A stretch of 64,000 bases of DNA, from assembly GCF_000090795.2 (NCBI RefSeq), contig NW_003546375.1:127928-191927 (forward strand), read 5' to 3'. This DNA is from Amphimedon queenslandica. Lineage: Eukaryota > Porifera > Demospongiae > Haplosclerida > Niphatidae. The notes under the pieces are model-generated. The model was not told where the DNA came from and made no database searches. It saw only the letters and a list, made by a program, of their open reading frames with translations. Shown one piece after another: positions 13,201 through 36,100 of this stretch (position 1 is its first letter; each line of letters opens with the position of its first letter). A program made the position numbers and the translations under genes.

Positions 13201-14884
13201 AACGTCACAGATGATGGAATGAATTCAATCCTGACCATATTTCCTTTTAGTCAACGTTTTGCTGGTACTTATCGCTGTAACACATCAAATGAAGCTGGAA
13301 GTGACACTGCAGATGTGATTGTTAAATGTAAGACTATATTATAATAATTATTATTAATTATAATTTTGTTAACTAATTGACTGTTCATTTAGATGAGCCT
13401 CTTGTATGGTTTGCATTTCCATGGAGTCAAGTATGTTTATACTAACACATATACTGTACATGTATCTAGAAATAGGAACAAATTGTGACCCCCTGAGAGC
13501 TAGGGGGCAGAAGGGAAAATTCTTGGCCCCCTAACAATATTGTGGGCTCAGCAATCAAAATAAAAACTTCATCTCAGAACATCATTTTAAAACTATTGGG
13601 CAAAATATGTAAAAGGGCTCTCAACAGTTCTGCATGAACTAGGAACTGGTAGTTTTGCAAGCCAGACCATTCCCCAACCTACAGTCATTGGGGTGGCTGG
13701 ATGGTGAATGGTCTGGCTTGCAAGACTAAGGCCAACAGATTGTGATAAACAATCTCACATAGTATGATGCCTATAGCTTTCCATCATTTTATTGTTTATA
13801 AAGAGCTCATTATTATTATCTTCTAGTGTATCCCTGACTGTCATCGTGGTGTAAGGAATAGAACAGTTGTTTGCATGACACTCTCCACTCGTATGGTAAT
13901 AATGGATGGTTGTAGTCCTCCTCCACCTCCAAGTCAAGAAAGATGTTATCAAAAAGGACCCTGTACCCACTGGGTTGTTAGGCCTTGGTCAATAGTAAGC
14001 ACTTTCAAATTTAGATGCATTTTATTAAATTGAATTTCACTGCAATCGCAATGGTTTATACCGGCATACATGTATGCATAAAATCTCCAAAAATGGTGAT
14101 ATTTTAACAAACAGTAACTTCAAATACAATTGCAAATGCATTTCAAATGCAATTTTAATGACTCAAAAATGTATTAAATGTAATTCCAATGTACTTGATC
14201 CCAACCCTGCTTTCAATGCATTAGCATGATCAGCAAATAGCAGTAATTTTGTATAAACTCAATTAGAATTTTTTCATGATGATCTATTGGAAATTTTTAA
14301 AATAATATAGTGTTCAAAGTCTTGTGGGGTTGGTTATCAGATTCGAAGAGTCCAGTGTCAAGCAACATACAACAGTAATATCACATTCAGTGATTCAGAG
14401 TGTTTGACGGCACGCCCTCCTGTCTTTAGATACTGTAATTTTCAAGACTGCCGTAAGTACTTGTATTGTAATTAATTGATAAAATACTTTAGCTACTTGT
14501 ACTTATTGTAATACTTAGCTAGTTATGTTTGAAGCATTTTTAGGTGCTAATTGTCTGTACCATGAAATTAAAATCCTTAAAAGTGCCATCCCTTTACAAG
14601 CTATGTAAACTGTCTATGACAAAAATTAAAGCCATGAATTGCCTGGTGACTATTGACAATAATTTATATAGTTATTCAAGCTAAACCTCAGCTTTATATA
14701 GATCAAGTTATGTACAAAAATTATTTTTTATAATAAAAAAGTGGATTTTATGTTATTATTTGCTACTCTTATTTTGTATCAATTTATAGCATGCAGTGAA
14801 CCAAGTTATTGCAAGATAATTCTTGGAACTGAATTGTGTTGGAGACCTGAGCATCGAAGAACTTGCTGTCACTCTTGTCAATAA
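7242..14884 (+). CDS. Secreted Ig/FN3/TSP1/PLAC multidomain protein (paralog 2, longer)
   Basis: Nineteen exons: 7242-7326, 7373-7693, 7751-8113, 8171-8458, 8516-8860, 8920-9282, 9334-9609, 9663-9944, 10000-10257, 10313-10624, 11158-11436, 11483-11827, 11881-12246, 12292-12567, 12983-13327, 13393-13430, 13827-13994, 14311-14452, 14790-14884; 4947 nt (1648 aa). The order matches paralog 1, except that an extra Ig-Ig-FN3 triplet (11483-12567) lies between the third FN3 of the central run and the I-set Ig exon. All domain exons are phase 1-1, so a triplet can be added or lost without breaking the frame. Exon 1 must splice: its 46-nt intron would shift the frame if retained. The TSP1 exons and the PLAC exon (C-x6-C-type spacing with a CC pair near the end) are intact. 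Extracellular location inferred. Confidence 0.85.
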
Positions 14885-15544
14885 GCTCTTTTGGAAAAAA
14901 GAGAGAAAACTAATTCAAATTTGACTGCATGATAACTTAAAATGCATGTAGACTATATATTCACTGTAATTTTTTTACTATGAACTGTTCTTTGCATGTA
15001 ATAAAATTACAGTGAGGCATGCATGGTACCTTTTCAGTTTTGACACGTCCAAAATAATTGTCTTCTAGTGATTTTTAGCGAACTATCTTGTACGTGTACA
15101 GGTCTTTGCCAATTTCACTGACATCAGCTCAAACACAGCAAAGGAATGCAATTTGCCTTGGAAGGTGAACAACCCACAATTAAGTCACAGCAATGAAGTG
15201 GATGTCTACTAGAGGGTATGACTTCCCTGTTCCTACCTACACCTTTTTTTATAGTCTCACTAGCACCATGTACATTCTATTCCTCAGCCTACAGTCATTG
15301 AGGTTTAGCTAGCGTGACTAATCCTTGTCAGTGTTCAACACTAAAGCAGCTTGTGTAACTGCATGATACAGAGCAACTTTAATCACTACAGGCTGAGGAG
15401 CCACAGTATTTTCATAGTAGTCTTTATTTTGGTTAATTTTAAAATATTCAATGATAATATGCAACTCCTTATAAAGAAAAATAATGATGATAATAATAAT
15501 AACATGGAGTAACATAATTAATGGTTAATGATTATAGCATGCAT
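14885..15544. other. Convergent intergenic region
   Basis: About 660 bases between the stop of the second Ig/FN3 gene (+) and the stop of the SKI-like gene (-). It is AT-rich with no open frame of note, and must hold the 3' UTRs and polyadenylation sites of both genes. I recognise no repeat in it. Confidence 0.5.
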
Positions 15545-26949
<11,405 letters not shown>

Positions 26950-27540
26950 TTCTATCTCTTAATCTATGAAAATGATACCATTATGAATAAAACTAGTGAA
27001 TAATAATTCAAGCCAATTCATGAGTGTATGATATCAAATAGCTAGAGGAGGTTTGGTCACATGACTACAAAGTGGCAGCCATTTTGTCTGTCTGTGTACA
27101 TACCTACCTACACTTACCCACTTCTATAGCCTTTTTTGCCAGTAACTTCTCTTTCTCTCTTTAGAGATCTGATTATAATTCATGAACTAGGACAAGGAGG
27201 GATGAGAGGGTAAAGAGGAGACCTTGCCCACCTTCCACCATGTGCCTGTTACCAGTGACACCTAAACATGTCCACTGTATGCCCTCCCCCACTCTCTCTT
27301 GTCATCAAAATGGTGGTCATAACAATGTATCATTTTAGACTGTCATTTATGTATCTCTCTATAACGGCGGGTAATGTATATTGTCACCTTTGACTCCTTT
27401 AGGATCAAACTGTTAAGAGACAAGAGAGCGAACGAGAATATTGTAAGAGAGAGAAGTATTGATGGGTGACATAATGCACCCATTCATTTTGTCACCCGTC
27501 GATAAATTAATTAACTAAGTTGTTATTATTCATAACAGAA
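26950..27540. promoter_or_regulatory. Divergent promoter region, SKI-like gene / PNKP
   Basis: The two start codons point away from each other across 591 bp, so this region must hold both promoters and 5' UTRs. It is less AT-rich than the flanks and lacks the TACATGTA words common in neighbouring introns. No TATA box or named factor site could be placed with confidence. Confidence 0.5.
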
Positions 27541-30108
27541 ATGGAGTACTACTGTCAATTGATCTCTTCAAGTTCGTCTCAAAACAGTAGCTCCTCTCCT
27601 CCTGTCGAGCTTAGGCACAAAGAAACAGTTAGACTAGGTCGGGACGGAGCGACTGGTGGCACTGGACAAGTAAGTGCAAGTATAAAATCACCTCCCAGGG
27701 GCCAGGGCTCCCTGGCTTTGTTATCATGTCCTTTCATTTCGAGTTTCATTTGAAGGTTGAGGTTACAGCTGATATAGACTCTAAGGAAGTTCTTGTAAGA
27801 CAGTTGAGTCCAGTGTGTTCATCAGTAGCAGGTGTTTTAGTATTGCAAAGAGAAGGAGAGACAGCAATCATAGGACCTGGAGCTAAACTAGAGCTAATGA
27901 CAGAGAAGGATGCCCTACACATAAAGTATAACATATTTTTTGGGCAGAAGAAAGCTATAGAAGTAGCTAATACAAGACCTGGAGAGACTGAATATGCACA
28001 GGGAGATAGTGTGGTAGATATGTACACGTGTCGATGGGATTATTCTCAATCATTGCTAGTAATGGAGTATGGCCCACAGTCCCCATCACCACTAGTGGCT
28101 GCATTTGATCTTGATAGTACACTCATTAAAACGAGATCAGGTCGATTGCCGTTTAAAGCAGCTGGGCCTGACGATTGGACCTTTTGGATGCCATGTGTCC
28201 CTCATAAACTGCTGGCAGCTGAAGCATCAGGATACAGGATAGTTATATTCACTAATCAAGGTGGTATGAACTATGGTAACCCACCACTCTCTGAATTTAA
28301 ACTGAAACTAGAATCAGTCATGAAAGAGTTAGGGAGAGCCTCAGTGCTATTGCTAGCATCATTGGAGGATGATGAGTATCGTAAACCAAGGACTAAAATG
28401 TGGGAGTATTTCATTGAATGTAAGAATGAAGGAGTGATGGTGGATATGAATGAAAGCTATTATGTAGGAGATGCTGCTGGTAGGCCAAAACATGTAAAGA
28501 AAGGTGAGTCTGCTTAATTAATAATTCAATCACTTTATGTGGATATTACGTATACATGTAGTTATGTTTTGTAGAAAGTTTGAGCTGATTCCAATGAAAA
28601 TTTGATTTTTAACGAATATTTTAAGTTGCTTAAAAATCAGGCCAAAGTATAGCACAAGAATATTGGCCAAATTTCATCAAAATTCAAAAAGAGAGCATTC
28701 TTAGTTTATATGTGTAGTGTTACAGAAAATTTTGTAAAAAATGACTAAAAGAGATTTGATTTTTCTGATATACATGTACGTGTATAATACTGTATATGCA
28801 TGGTTTTGTGTTATGTAGAAAGTTTTTGAGTCATAATAAAAATTTTTTATAAAGTTTTTGCTAATTACAAGAGAACACAGGTCATTGAATCCAGGGTATA
28901 TGACATGTACATATACGTGTAACATTAAATGCATTATACATGTAACTCATGAGTATACACTAATTTTAGTCTTTTTATTTTTTATTCTTTTTGTTACAGA
29001 TGGTAAAGCCGATTTCTCTTGCTCCGACCGAAAATTTGCTGCCAACATTAAAATTAACTTCAGTCTCCCGGAAGAGTTCTTTCTTGGAGAACCGACAAGC
29101 AGCGAGTTCTCATGGTACGGATTCAACCCACGAACATACACTCCAGGAGTAGAAGATGGACCCAGCTTAGAACCAAGAGGAACTCTAATCACTCGAGAGG
29201 CACAGGAAATTGTTGTTTTTGTGGGCCCACCTGCCGCTGGTAAAAGTCAATTTTACAAAGACTACATGAGGAGAGAAAGAAATAAAAGACATTATTCTCA
29301 TGTTAGTAGAGACTTGCTGGGTAGTTGGCAGAAATGTGTCACTGAGTGTAGGGAAGGACTGGTTGCTGGTTACAGTGCAGTTATTGATAATACGAGTCCT
29401 GATATTGAGTCAAGGGGTCGGTATATTCAGTTAGGGTCTCAGTGTGGTGTCCCTGTACGCTGCTTCTGGTTCATGACGTCACTTGAGCATGCACTGCATA
29501 ATAATCAGTACAGGAATCACTGCATAAAGGTATGGATTGTTATTATTATTATTTTACGTCTTTCTTAATGTCCATAAAATGTAAGAATTTAAAACATCTG
29601 TAACCATTTTCAGGAAAAATTACAAGCTACATGTACATTTACAAAATACATGCATTGTCTTAATTTGGCCAATATTTGAATACATGTACGTACATGGATG
29701 TCCATGTACTTTACAATTTTTCATTGGAATTGGCTCATATTGTAATTATAAGTTCATGTACTGTTCTTCTTTCTCCTTGCAAAACATCCTCCCTCTATTA
29801 TGATTGTCTCTAAAGCTAATTTTAGCCAGACATCTTTGCCCTCCAATTTAACATTTAAATGTGTATGTACATGTACCTCAATCAAATTCTCATGTTCACT
29901 CTCTCTCCCTCCCTCTCTCCTCCATTAGCTTAAACTATATAAAGATGACATCAAGAAGATGGTCCCTGATTCTGCTCTAAGGTCATACAAGAGTAGGTTT
30001 GTTGAGCCATCACTCGCTGAGGGATTCAGTGAGATTGTCAAGATAAAAATATCTCTTCATTTTCCAAACAAAATGGCTGAGGATCTATACATGAAGTTTT
30101 GGGACTAG
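27541..30108 (+). CDS. PNKP: Polynucleotide kinase 3'-phosphatase
   Basis: Four exons: 27541-27669, 27756-28503, 29000-29529, 29929-30108; 1587 nt, 528 aa (family usually ~520). The enzyme restores 5'-phosphate and 3'-hydroxyl ends at DNA breaks and serves single-strand break repair and end joining in the nucleus. Residues 1-110 form the FHA-like domain. The HAD phosphatase carries the DLDST nucleophile motif near residue 161, FTNQGG, and YVGDAAGRP. The kinase has a Walker A loop GPPAAGKS near residue 368. The ATG at 27541 is chosen; the frame extends upstream only through non-ATG codons. The FHA segment lacks the cysteine-serine-arginine stretch I expect between the two exons. The last exon is duplicated at 42277-42456. 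Confidence 0.95.
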
Positions 30109-30175
30109 CAAAATAATTATATTCTTATTATTAATACAAAAATGTCAAAACTACTGCAAAACATATACATGTATA

Positions 30176-30176
<1 letters not shown>

Positions 30177-30204
<28 letters not shown>
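30177..30204. repeat. (AAT)n microsatellite in PNKP 3' flank
   Basis: Nine AAT/ATA units directly downstream of PNKP. The corresponding site in the duplicated segment (about 42525-42545) is shorter. Similar tracts lie at 30474-30503, 30645-30702 and 33061-33113. Confidence 0.9.
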
Positions 30205-30206
<2 letters not shown>

Positions 30207-30352
30207 GCATGTATTATTGTAATAATATAATTTACTTTTGTCCAATACATTAACACGTAAAGAGTGACGGTGACATTGTCCATCATTGAGAGAGAGAGAG
30301 ACAGAGGGTTAAATTCTAAAAAATTTATTATTATTGTTTTTTTTCCATTGCA

Positions 30353-30468
30353 TTATTTTCCGGAATTTTTCTTTGCTCTTCGTGCAAGGATTAGATTGTT
30401 AGTGTCCGCTACTTTCTTTATTTTTGATGGTTCATCAGCAACTCTCATTGTAGATGTGACATTTCATC
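30353..30468 (-). pseudogene. Frameshifted duplicate of the MAPKAPK last exon
   Basis: Minus-strand copy of the exon at 42683-42805. It begins with the same acceptor and 'gatgaaatgtcacat', and ends at the same TAA. It is 116 nt instead of 123: seven bases after the first 'tcacat' are missing, so the frame breaks at the sixth codon. Beyond the deletion the reading is conserved (five synonymous and two replacement differences by eye). It lies 245 bp past the PNKP stop, tail to tail with PNKP. Confidence 0.9.
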
Positions 30469-30470
30469 CT

Positions 30471-30473
<3 letters not shown>

Positions 30474-30503
<30 letters not shown>

Positions 30504-30644
30504 TATTATTACTATTATTTTTTTTATACATTAATATTACTATTAATCTAATGGTAATAAATAATGTAACATTACTATTACATTATTTTTTCTGACTTTA
30601 TTTCTGTTTTTAAACTACTATTGTCCTACTTGGTGTACTTTGGT

Positions 30645-30704
<60 letters not shown>

Positions 30705-31736
30705 AAATAAAATAAATAATAACAATAGCTTCAAATCAAATTTTTAACCTTGCTACTATTTTTGATTATTGCTTACAAAATTTAAAAAATTCTCCTTCTG
30801 TAAAACATTACACAAGCCTTAACATGTACACTTTATGCATGTATAAACTGAATAGAAATAACAAAATAGGTACATGTACCACACATGTAATTACACATAC
30901 TGTACATGTATAGATGTACAGGGTATATGTCACTAATGCATATTACTTTGTACATGTACAGACGTAGCAGGTAATTTTGGAGGGTTAGAAATTTTACAAA
31001 TTTTGTTAAAATTAATTTTGATGATTAGAAGGTTTTAATTTGGCCATGTGCCATTGAGTTGGAAGTTTAATTGCCATCATCATAAAAATTGGGGGTGATT
31101 TTGGACTCATTTCTCGGAAAAAGTTTGCGTTATAGTACTGGGAAATTTTCAACAATTTTTAATGTTTAGAACTCGAAAATTATTTGCCAGAATCAGTTTA
31201 AATTTAATTTTCTACATAGCATAAGGTACATCAATGTGCATCAAAAAATGTAATAAAAATTGGGAGTTATTTTGGAGCCATTAAAAAAAACCAAGAACAC
31301 TTTGGGTATTTTTCAGACTTAATAATTAAAAAAATTAAAGTCAGAATCAGCTCAAACTTTCTACACAGCATAATAAGGACACCAATATGCATCAGAAAAT
31401 GTAATAAAAATTTCGGGTGATTTAAAACATGGACTATAGAGCTTTAGGTATTTTTCAAAACTTTTGGACATTTAAAAAATGACTGTAACTTGAAAATTCT
31501 ATGTCAGAGTCAGCTTAAGCTTTCTACACAGCATATGAATAACAATATGCATTAGAAATGTAATATAAAATTTTGGGTGATTTTAAAGCCAATTTTCAAG
31601 TCAAAAAGCATGGGATTCAGGGTATTTTTTAATGGCCACAGCTCAAAAAAATTTTCAACTCAAACTTTCTACACAACATAAGTACATATTGATATGATTA
31701 TCACAAATATTACAACTTGCTTAATTGGGTAATATC
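30474..31736. repeat. AAT tracts and ~125-bp degenerate repeat block
   Basis: Non-coding. Contains AAT microsatellites (30474-30503, 30645-30702), then from about 30960 several decayed units of a repeat built on 'cagctcaaactttctacaca', 'gcataaggacat', 'aaaatgtaataaaaatt' and 'gtgattttggagcca'. The same repeat recurs at 43240-43400, 44390-44480, 51450-53130 and 61880-62530. No gene was seen here. Confidence 0.75.
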
Positions 31737-32005
31737 CAGTGGCGGAGCTGAACCCGGGCCCACACGGGCCTAGGCCCGGGCATCAAAGCTCTGTAATGAG
31801 ATTCATTGGATGCAATGTAAACAATACCTTGCCTAAAGTTTAGATAAAGCAAACCACAAGCCTCACCAGAGTACTAACAAGTGCATACAGGTGCATATAA
31901 GCAATTAGCAAGCACTTTTCAAGTAAAATACCCAAATAAAAAGTTAGAAACTGGACACATCCACATCTGGGCCCGGGCATCAGTTTAGTTCCAGCTCCGC
32001 CACTG
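31737..32005. mobile_element. hAT-like MITE, 269 bp, 8-bp target duplication
   Basis: Ends CAGTGGCGGAGCT... and ...AGCTCCGCCACTG are perfect 13-bp inverted repeats. The element is flanked on both sides by the identical octamer GTAATATC (31729-31736 and 32006-32013), the target-site length of hAT elements. No transposase; a non-autonomous element. It is only moderately decayed, so probably a fairly recent insertion. Confidence 0.9.
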
Positions 32006-32418
32006 GTAATATCAATTTATGAAGTGAACCTTTTTTGTTACTGTGTAGGATATTATGAATAAACTTACAATTCAAGTACAAACTGTACAGTAATAGACTG
32101 GATCACTTATACAATAATCTAGAAATAAAATTGAAAATTAAAATTAAAAGTACAAACTCATTACGAAAGAGTCAGCGAGTTAAAACCTCGGTTAAAACTA
32201 AATTTAAGTTCATTATGATTATATCTGTGGGTGTGACTGGTAGATCTATGCTTTGCGTGGGTGTGATTCTGATCTGTTACGTTTAGGTTGATTCTGTGAT
32301 AGATATGAGAGTAATGAATTTCCTGTACTCTGCTCTATGGTTTTGTTGAAATGGCTAGGAGAAGAAGAACAGGAATGCTGTCCTTAAGTGAGTGATATAG
32401 TCATGCGGGGGCCTGACT

Positions 32419-33060
32419 ATGAGTGATATAACTTTCAATAAACTGCCCGTACTATTTGCTATAGAGAAGGAGAGACTAGCTGAGATACATGAGGAGCTAC
32501 GGATCACTGGGTTTACTGAAGCCAAGTGGTTTGAGTTTGGACTGAAACTGGGTCTGAGTCTACAGACACTAGAGACGATTGAAGCTAATCACAGAGGAAA
32601 TACTAGTCGTTGCTTGATGACTACATTGGACAAATGGCTCTCTAGAGCAGATAATGTAACTGGACCATTGTCTTGGATCACACTGGCTGATAGACTACGT
32701 AGAATTGGAGAAGTATCATCAGCTGAAAGAATCAGTAAATGTAAGTGATGAATATAATAATAATAATGTAATAATAATAATAATAATGTAGGTTTTTCTT
32801 TTTTTCTGTTGTGTAAATAATAATAATAATAATAATAATAATGCCCAGATGTGGTTGGGTCGGTCTTCCATTTTGTCCCCTGAGGTGGATGGCCAACTGT
32901 AGGACGTTTTGTTTCATTTTTATTTTATTGTCATTTTATTTTGTTATTATTTTATTATTATTGTTATTTTATTTTATTTTTCTATTTTTGGTTGGTCCCC
33001 ATTTTTCGTTTCTATTTTTCTTCCCTTATGGGCTTTCCCTTTTTGTCTCTCTTGTCTCTC

Positions 33061-33114
<54 letters not shown>

Positions 33115-36100
33115 TTCTGATTTGGCTACAAGATATATTACGGCGGCGTATGCTCCCTTTGAAGCATCACAAAATCCTTTTAGCTGATATGTGCAACTTT
33201 GCTCTCCCTGCATCTGGCTTAGATAATATCATGGTACCCAAACTGTTGATACTTTTGGTTTTGTTCATAATAATAGTTGTAGTAGTAGTAATAATAATAA
33301 TAATAATAAGGCTGTGTCTAATGCTCCGGTAACCGTTAGATTTCAGTGATGCTAGAGCTCTGGTAGTCCGTTTTTCTCTGTAAAACAGCTTGTGCGCATG
33401 CTCAATAGTGCAAAATGGAACTTAGTCTTTTTATCAAGAAACACTAAACCCAAATTTTAAAAACTCTACAATCCTGGAGGCTAAGATGTACGAGAGGGTG
33501 CTTTATAGACCCCTTTAGGCGAGAATTAGTTAGTGATACCGTATATACAAAGAAATAATATTGAACGGATTTTTGTCCGCCATGTTTTACGTCAAAGTTA
33601 TGCAGAGTTCCAATGGCTGATGTGCAAAGTAGAGCTGTTTTGCCAATAAAACTTTTGTTGTGCTGAACTCAGGACTATGAGAGGCTTCATATCAACTGTT
33701 CTTTACTATAGCAAGATATTTTGAAGACTTAAGAAGTCTGGGAGAGCCAGAACGATCAGTTCTTGACTCTTTGTCACAGCCCAAAGAGGAAAGCAGGCTC
33801 ATACAACAAGAGTATTGCACTATACTTCCTAGGTTGGCTCTCTTGGCATCTTTCTTGACTCTAGAATAGTTTTTAGCTTCAAAATGTAGTGACCAAGATC
33901 TCCAGGACACAGAAAGCACTTGCTGCTTGACGTAAAACATGGTGGCCAATTATTGTATGTGGGCGTATACCGTAACTGAGATATAATGATATTCATTGCA
34001 AAATTAATGATATTCACAAGCTACTACTTCTCGCCGAAAGGGGTCTATAGGCCTTGGTGGATTTTATGAGAATAATAGGGCCCAAAAGCATAAGCATAAT
34101 AGAGCTATAAAAGAAAATTTTGAAAACATGTATTGAGAAATGCAATAAACAGGCACTTGCACTCAATAAATTAACTGTTTTTATGTTTAAACAGCTACTA
34201 TTGCTCACAATACTTTCAAGAGCTTCATAATTGAATTACTGGCTCACATTTTTGGGTGGGGCTAAGTTATTATAATGAAATTCATGGGCATAATTGTGGC
34301 TGATTGGTAGAACATAATAGAGCTGCTTCCTGAGAATTGCAGCATAGCATAATAGAGCAATTTTAGAGCATAATCTGCCAAATCCTAGTGCTCTGAAAAC
34401 TAAACACTAAACCCCAATCCCAACCCTACGACCCCGGAGGCTAAGATGGACGAGAGGGTGTTTATTTCTTGACCTAAAAAAGCCAAAAAAGAAAAAAAGG
34501 AAAAAATTATTTTTAAAAAGAAAAAAAAATCAAAAACCATAGCATAGTTTCACTCAGTAATCCTGACCGGATTCGAACCACTGCTCTCATCTAGAGATGT
34601 CCCGATAATCGGATCGGCATATCAGATATCGGCTTATTGGCCTGCTTTTTTGTAGTATCGGTTATCGGTTTCTTTGCATGCATCTTGCAGATATAGCAAC
34701 ACATGGCCATATGCATGAGAATAAAGGGGCATGAGAATAAAGGGTTAATCAATTAATTTTAAGGCAATTATGTGAAATGTCAAAATGATTCTGTAACTGT
34801 AACTACTTGAAAATTAGTGAAGATACTAAATTGGGAAGTGTATAAATCACATTTTACATGCATAAACCTGTGCCTAGAAGGTAGAAAGGAAAATATCGGA
34901 TCGGTATTAGTATCGGCCAGTAATGGCTATGTTAATATTGGAATATCGGCTAAAACCCATATCGATACATCTCTACTCTCATCCATGCAATCCACACAAG
35001 CCTCTCCACTTCACAACTACATGTATGACCCTGCTGCACCCATGTTGCTGGTTGTCATATTTATACTCGATTTCTTTAATAAATCAGTGTATTATTGATA
35101 CTGGGGCATATCCCCAGTTTATACTATGGATGTGTGTTTATTGCCATACTAACTTTTGGTGTGCCAGCATAGATACTATAGAGCCTTCAGAAAAGTGTTC
35201 AAAGTGTTGAAATTCATTCATTTAGGTATACATTTGTGTATGGCACAGTCATAGTCTCATAAAATCAAATAAAAATACACGCATACTGGGTAGTCACAGC
35301 ATTAGTGACGTCATTCATATAAGTTCATGTATATTGCACTTCCTGTTTCATATCCATGTGTGTTTGTAGTATCTATGGTGCCAGGGTGTTATATGCCCAT
35401 GTTTATATATAGTACTGTTACTTAATTTGATAAAGTGGTTTGACAAGTAAGCCAATGAAGCCATAGATAAGAGTAGGGCACGGGCCAGATGCATTGTGAC
35501 CATAGTAGTATACCTTAAGCCTACTATTATTTGTGTCTACTTATTTTAGCGAAATCAGTAAAAGTCATGTTTAGCGTTACTAATTTTAGCGTTTTTAACC
35601 AAATTAACTATCAATAATAACCATTGTAATGAATAATAATTATTTTGACGTATATTTAATTTAGTGGTTTAAGGCTCTCTAGCTAATATAGCTAAATTTA
35701 GTAGACGCTAAAAATAGTAGGCTTAAGGTATATTAGATATCTGCCTGTCGATCTGGCAGGTGTTACGGGCTTATAACACCCTTGAGAAAAGGTGGTCTCG
35801 GGCTACGCCCTCGACCACTTTTCTTGTTGGTGTTATATGCCCATAACACCCGCCAGACAGGTAGATATCCAATAATTATAATTAGGGGCGAAGCCACTAT
35901 TACCGGAGCTCTAGCATCACAGACATCTAACGGTTACCGGAGCGTTAGACACTTTGTAATAATAATAATAATAATAATCGTATACTTGGGGCATGTCCTT
36001 CTCCTGGGGCTTGGCCCATGGCTTCTCTACCAATAGCATTGGGAGGGTTGGGCTTGTGTAGAGCTCAGTGTAATGATCTAGCAGCCTTCCTAGGGTCTAT

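Larger units (their letters stand above)
33310..35957. mobile_element. ~2.65-kb element with ~60-bp inverted ends, carrying nested insertions
   Basis: The left end (about 33311-33372, 'gtgtctaatgctccggtaac...cagtgatgctagagctc') recurs in inverted orientation at about 35898-35957 ('gagctctagcatcacagac...gttaccggagcgttagacac'). Both ends abut AAT microsatellite, suggesting insertion into such a tract. The interior has no convincing transposase and contains at least two further elements (33503-34051 and 34592-34975) and an internal foldback near 35745-35870. It is probably a decayed DNA transposon or large foldback. Confidence 0.6.

Noticed and set aside
27520-27540. Upstream extension of PNKP by seven codons
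   Set aside because: Begins at a non-ATG codon; ATG 27541 is the natural start and gives the expected length.
30264-30551. Plus-strand frame conserved in two places (also 42624-42812)
   Set aside because: It is antisense to the MAPKAPK last exon and its duplicate. The substitutions between copies are mainly synonymous in the minus frame.
33061-33332. Poly-Asn / poly-Tyr frames
   Set aside because: AAT microsatellite translation, not protein.
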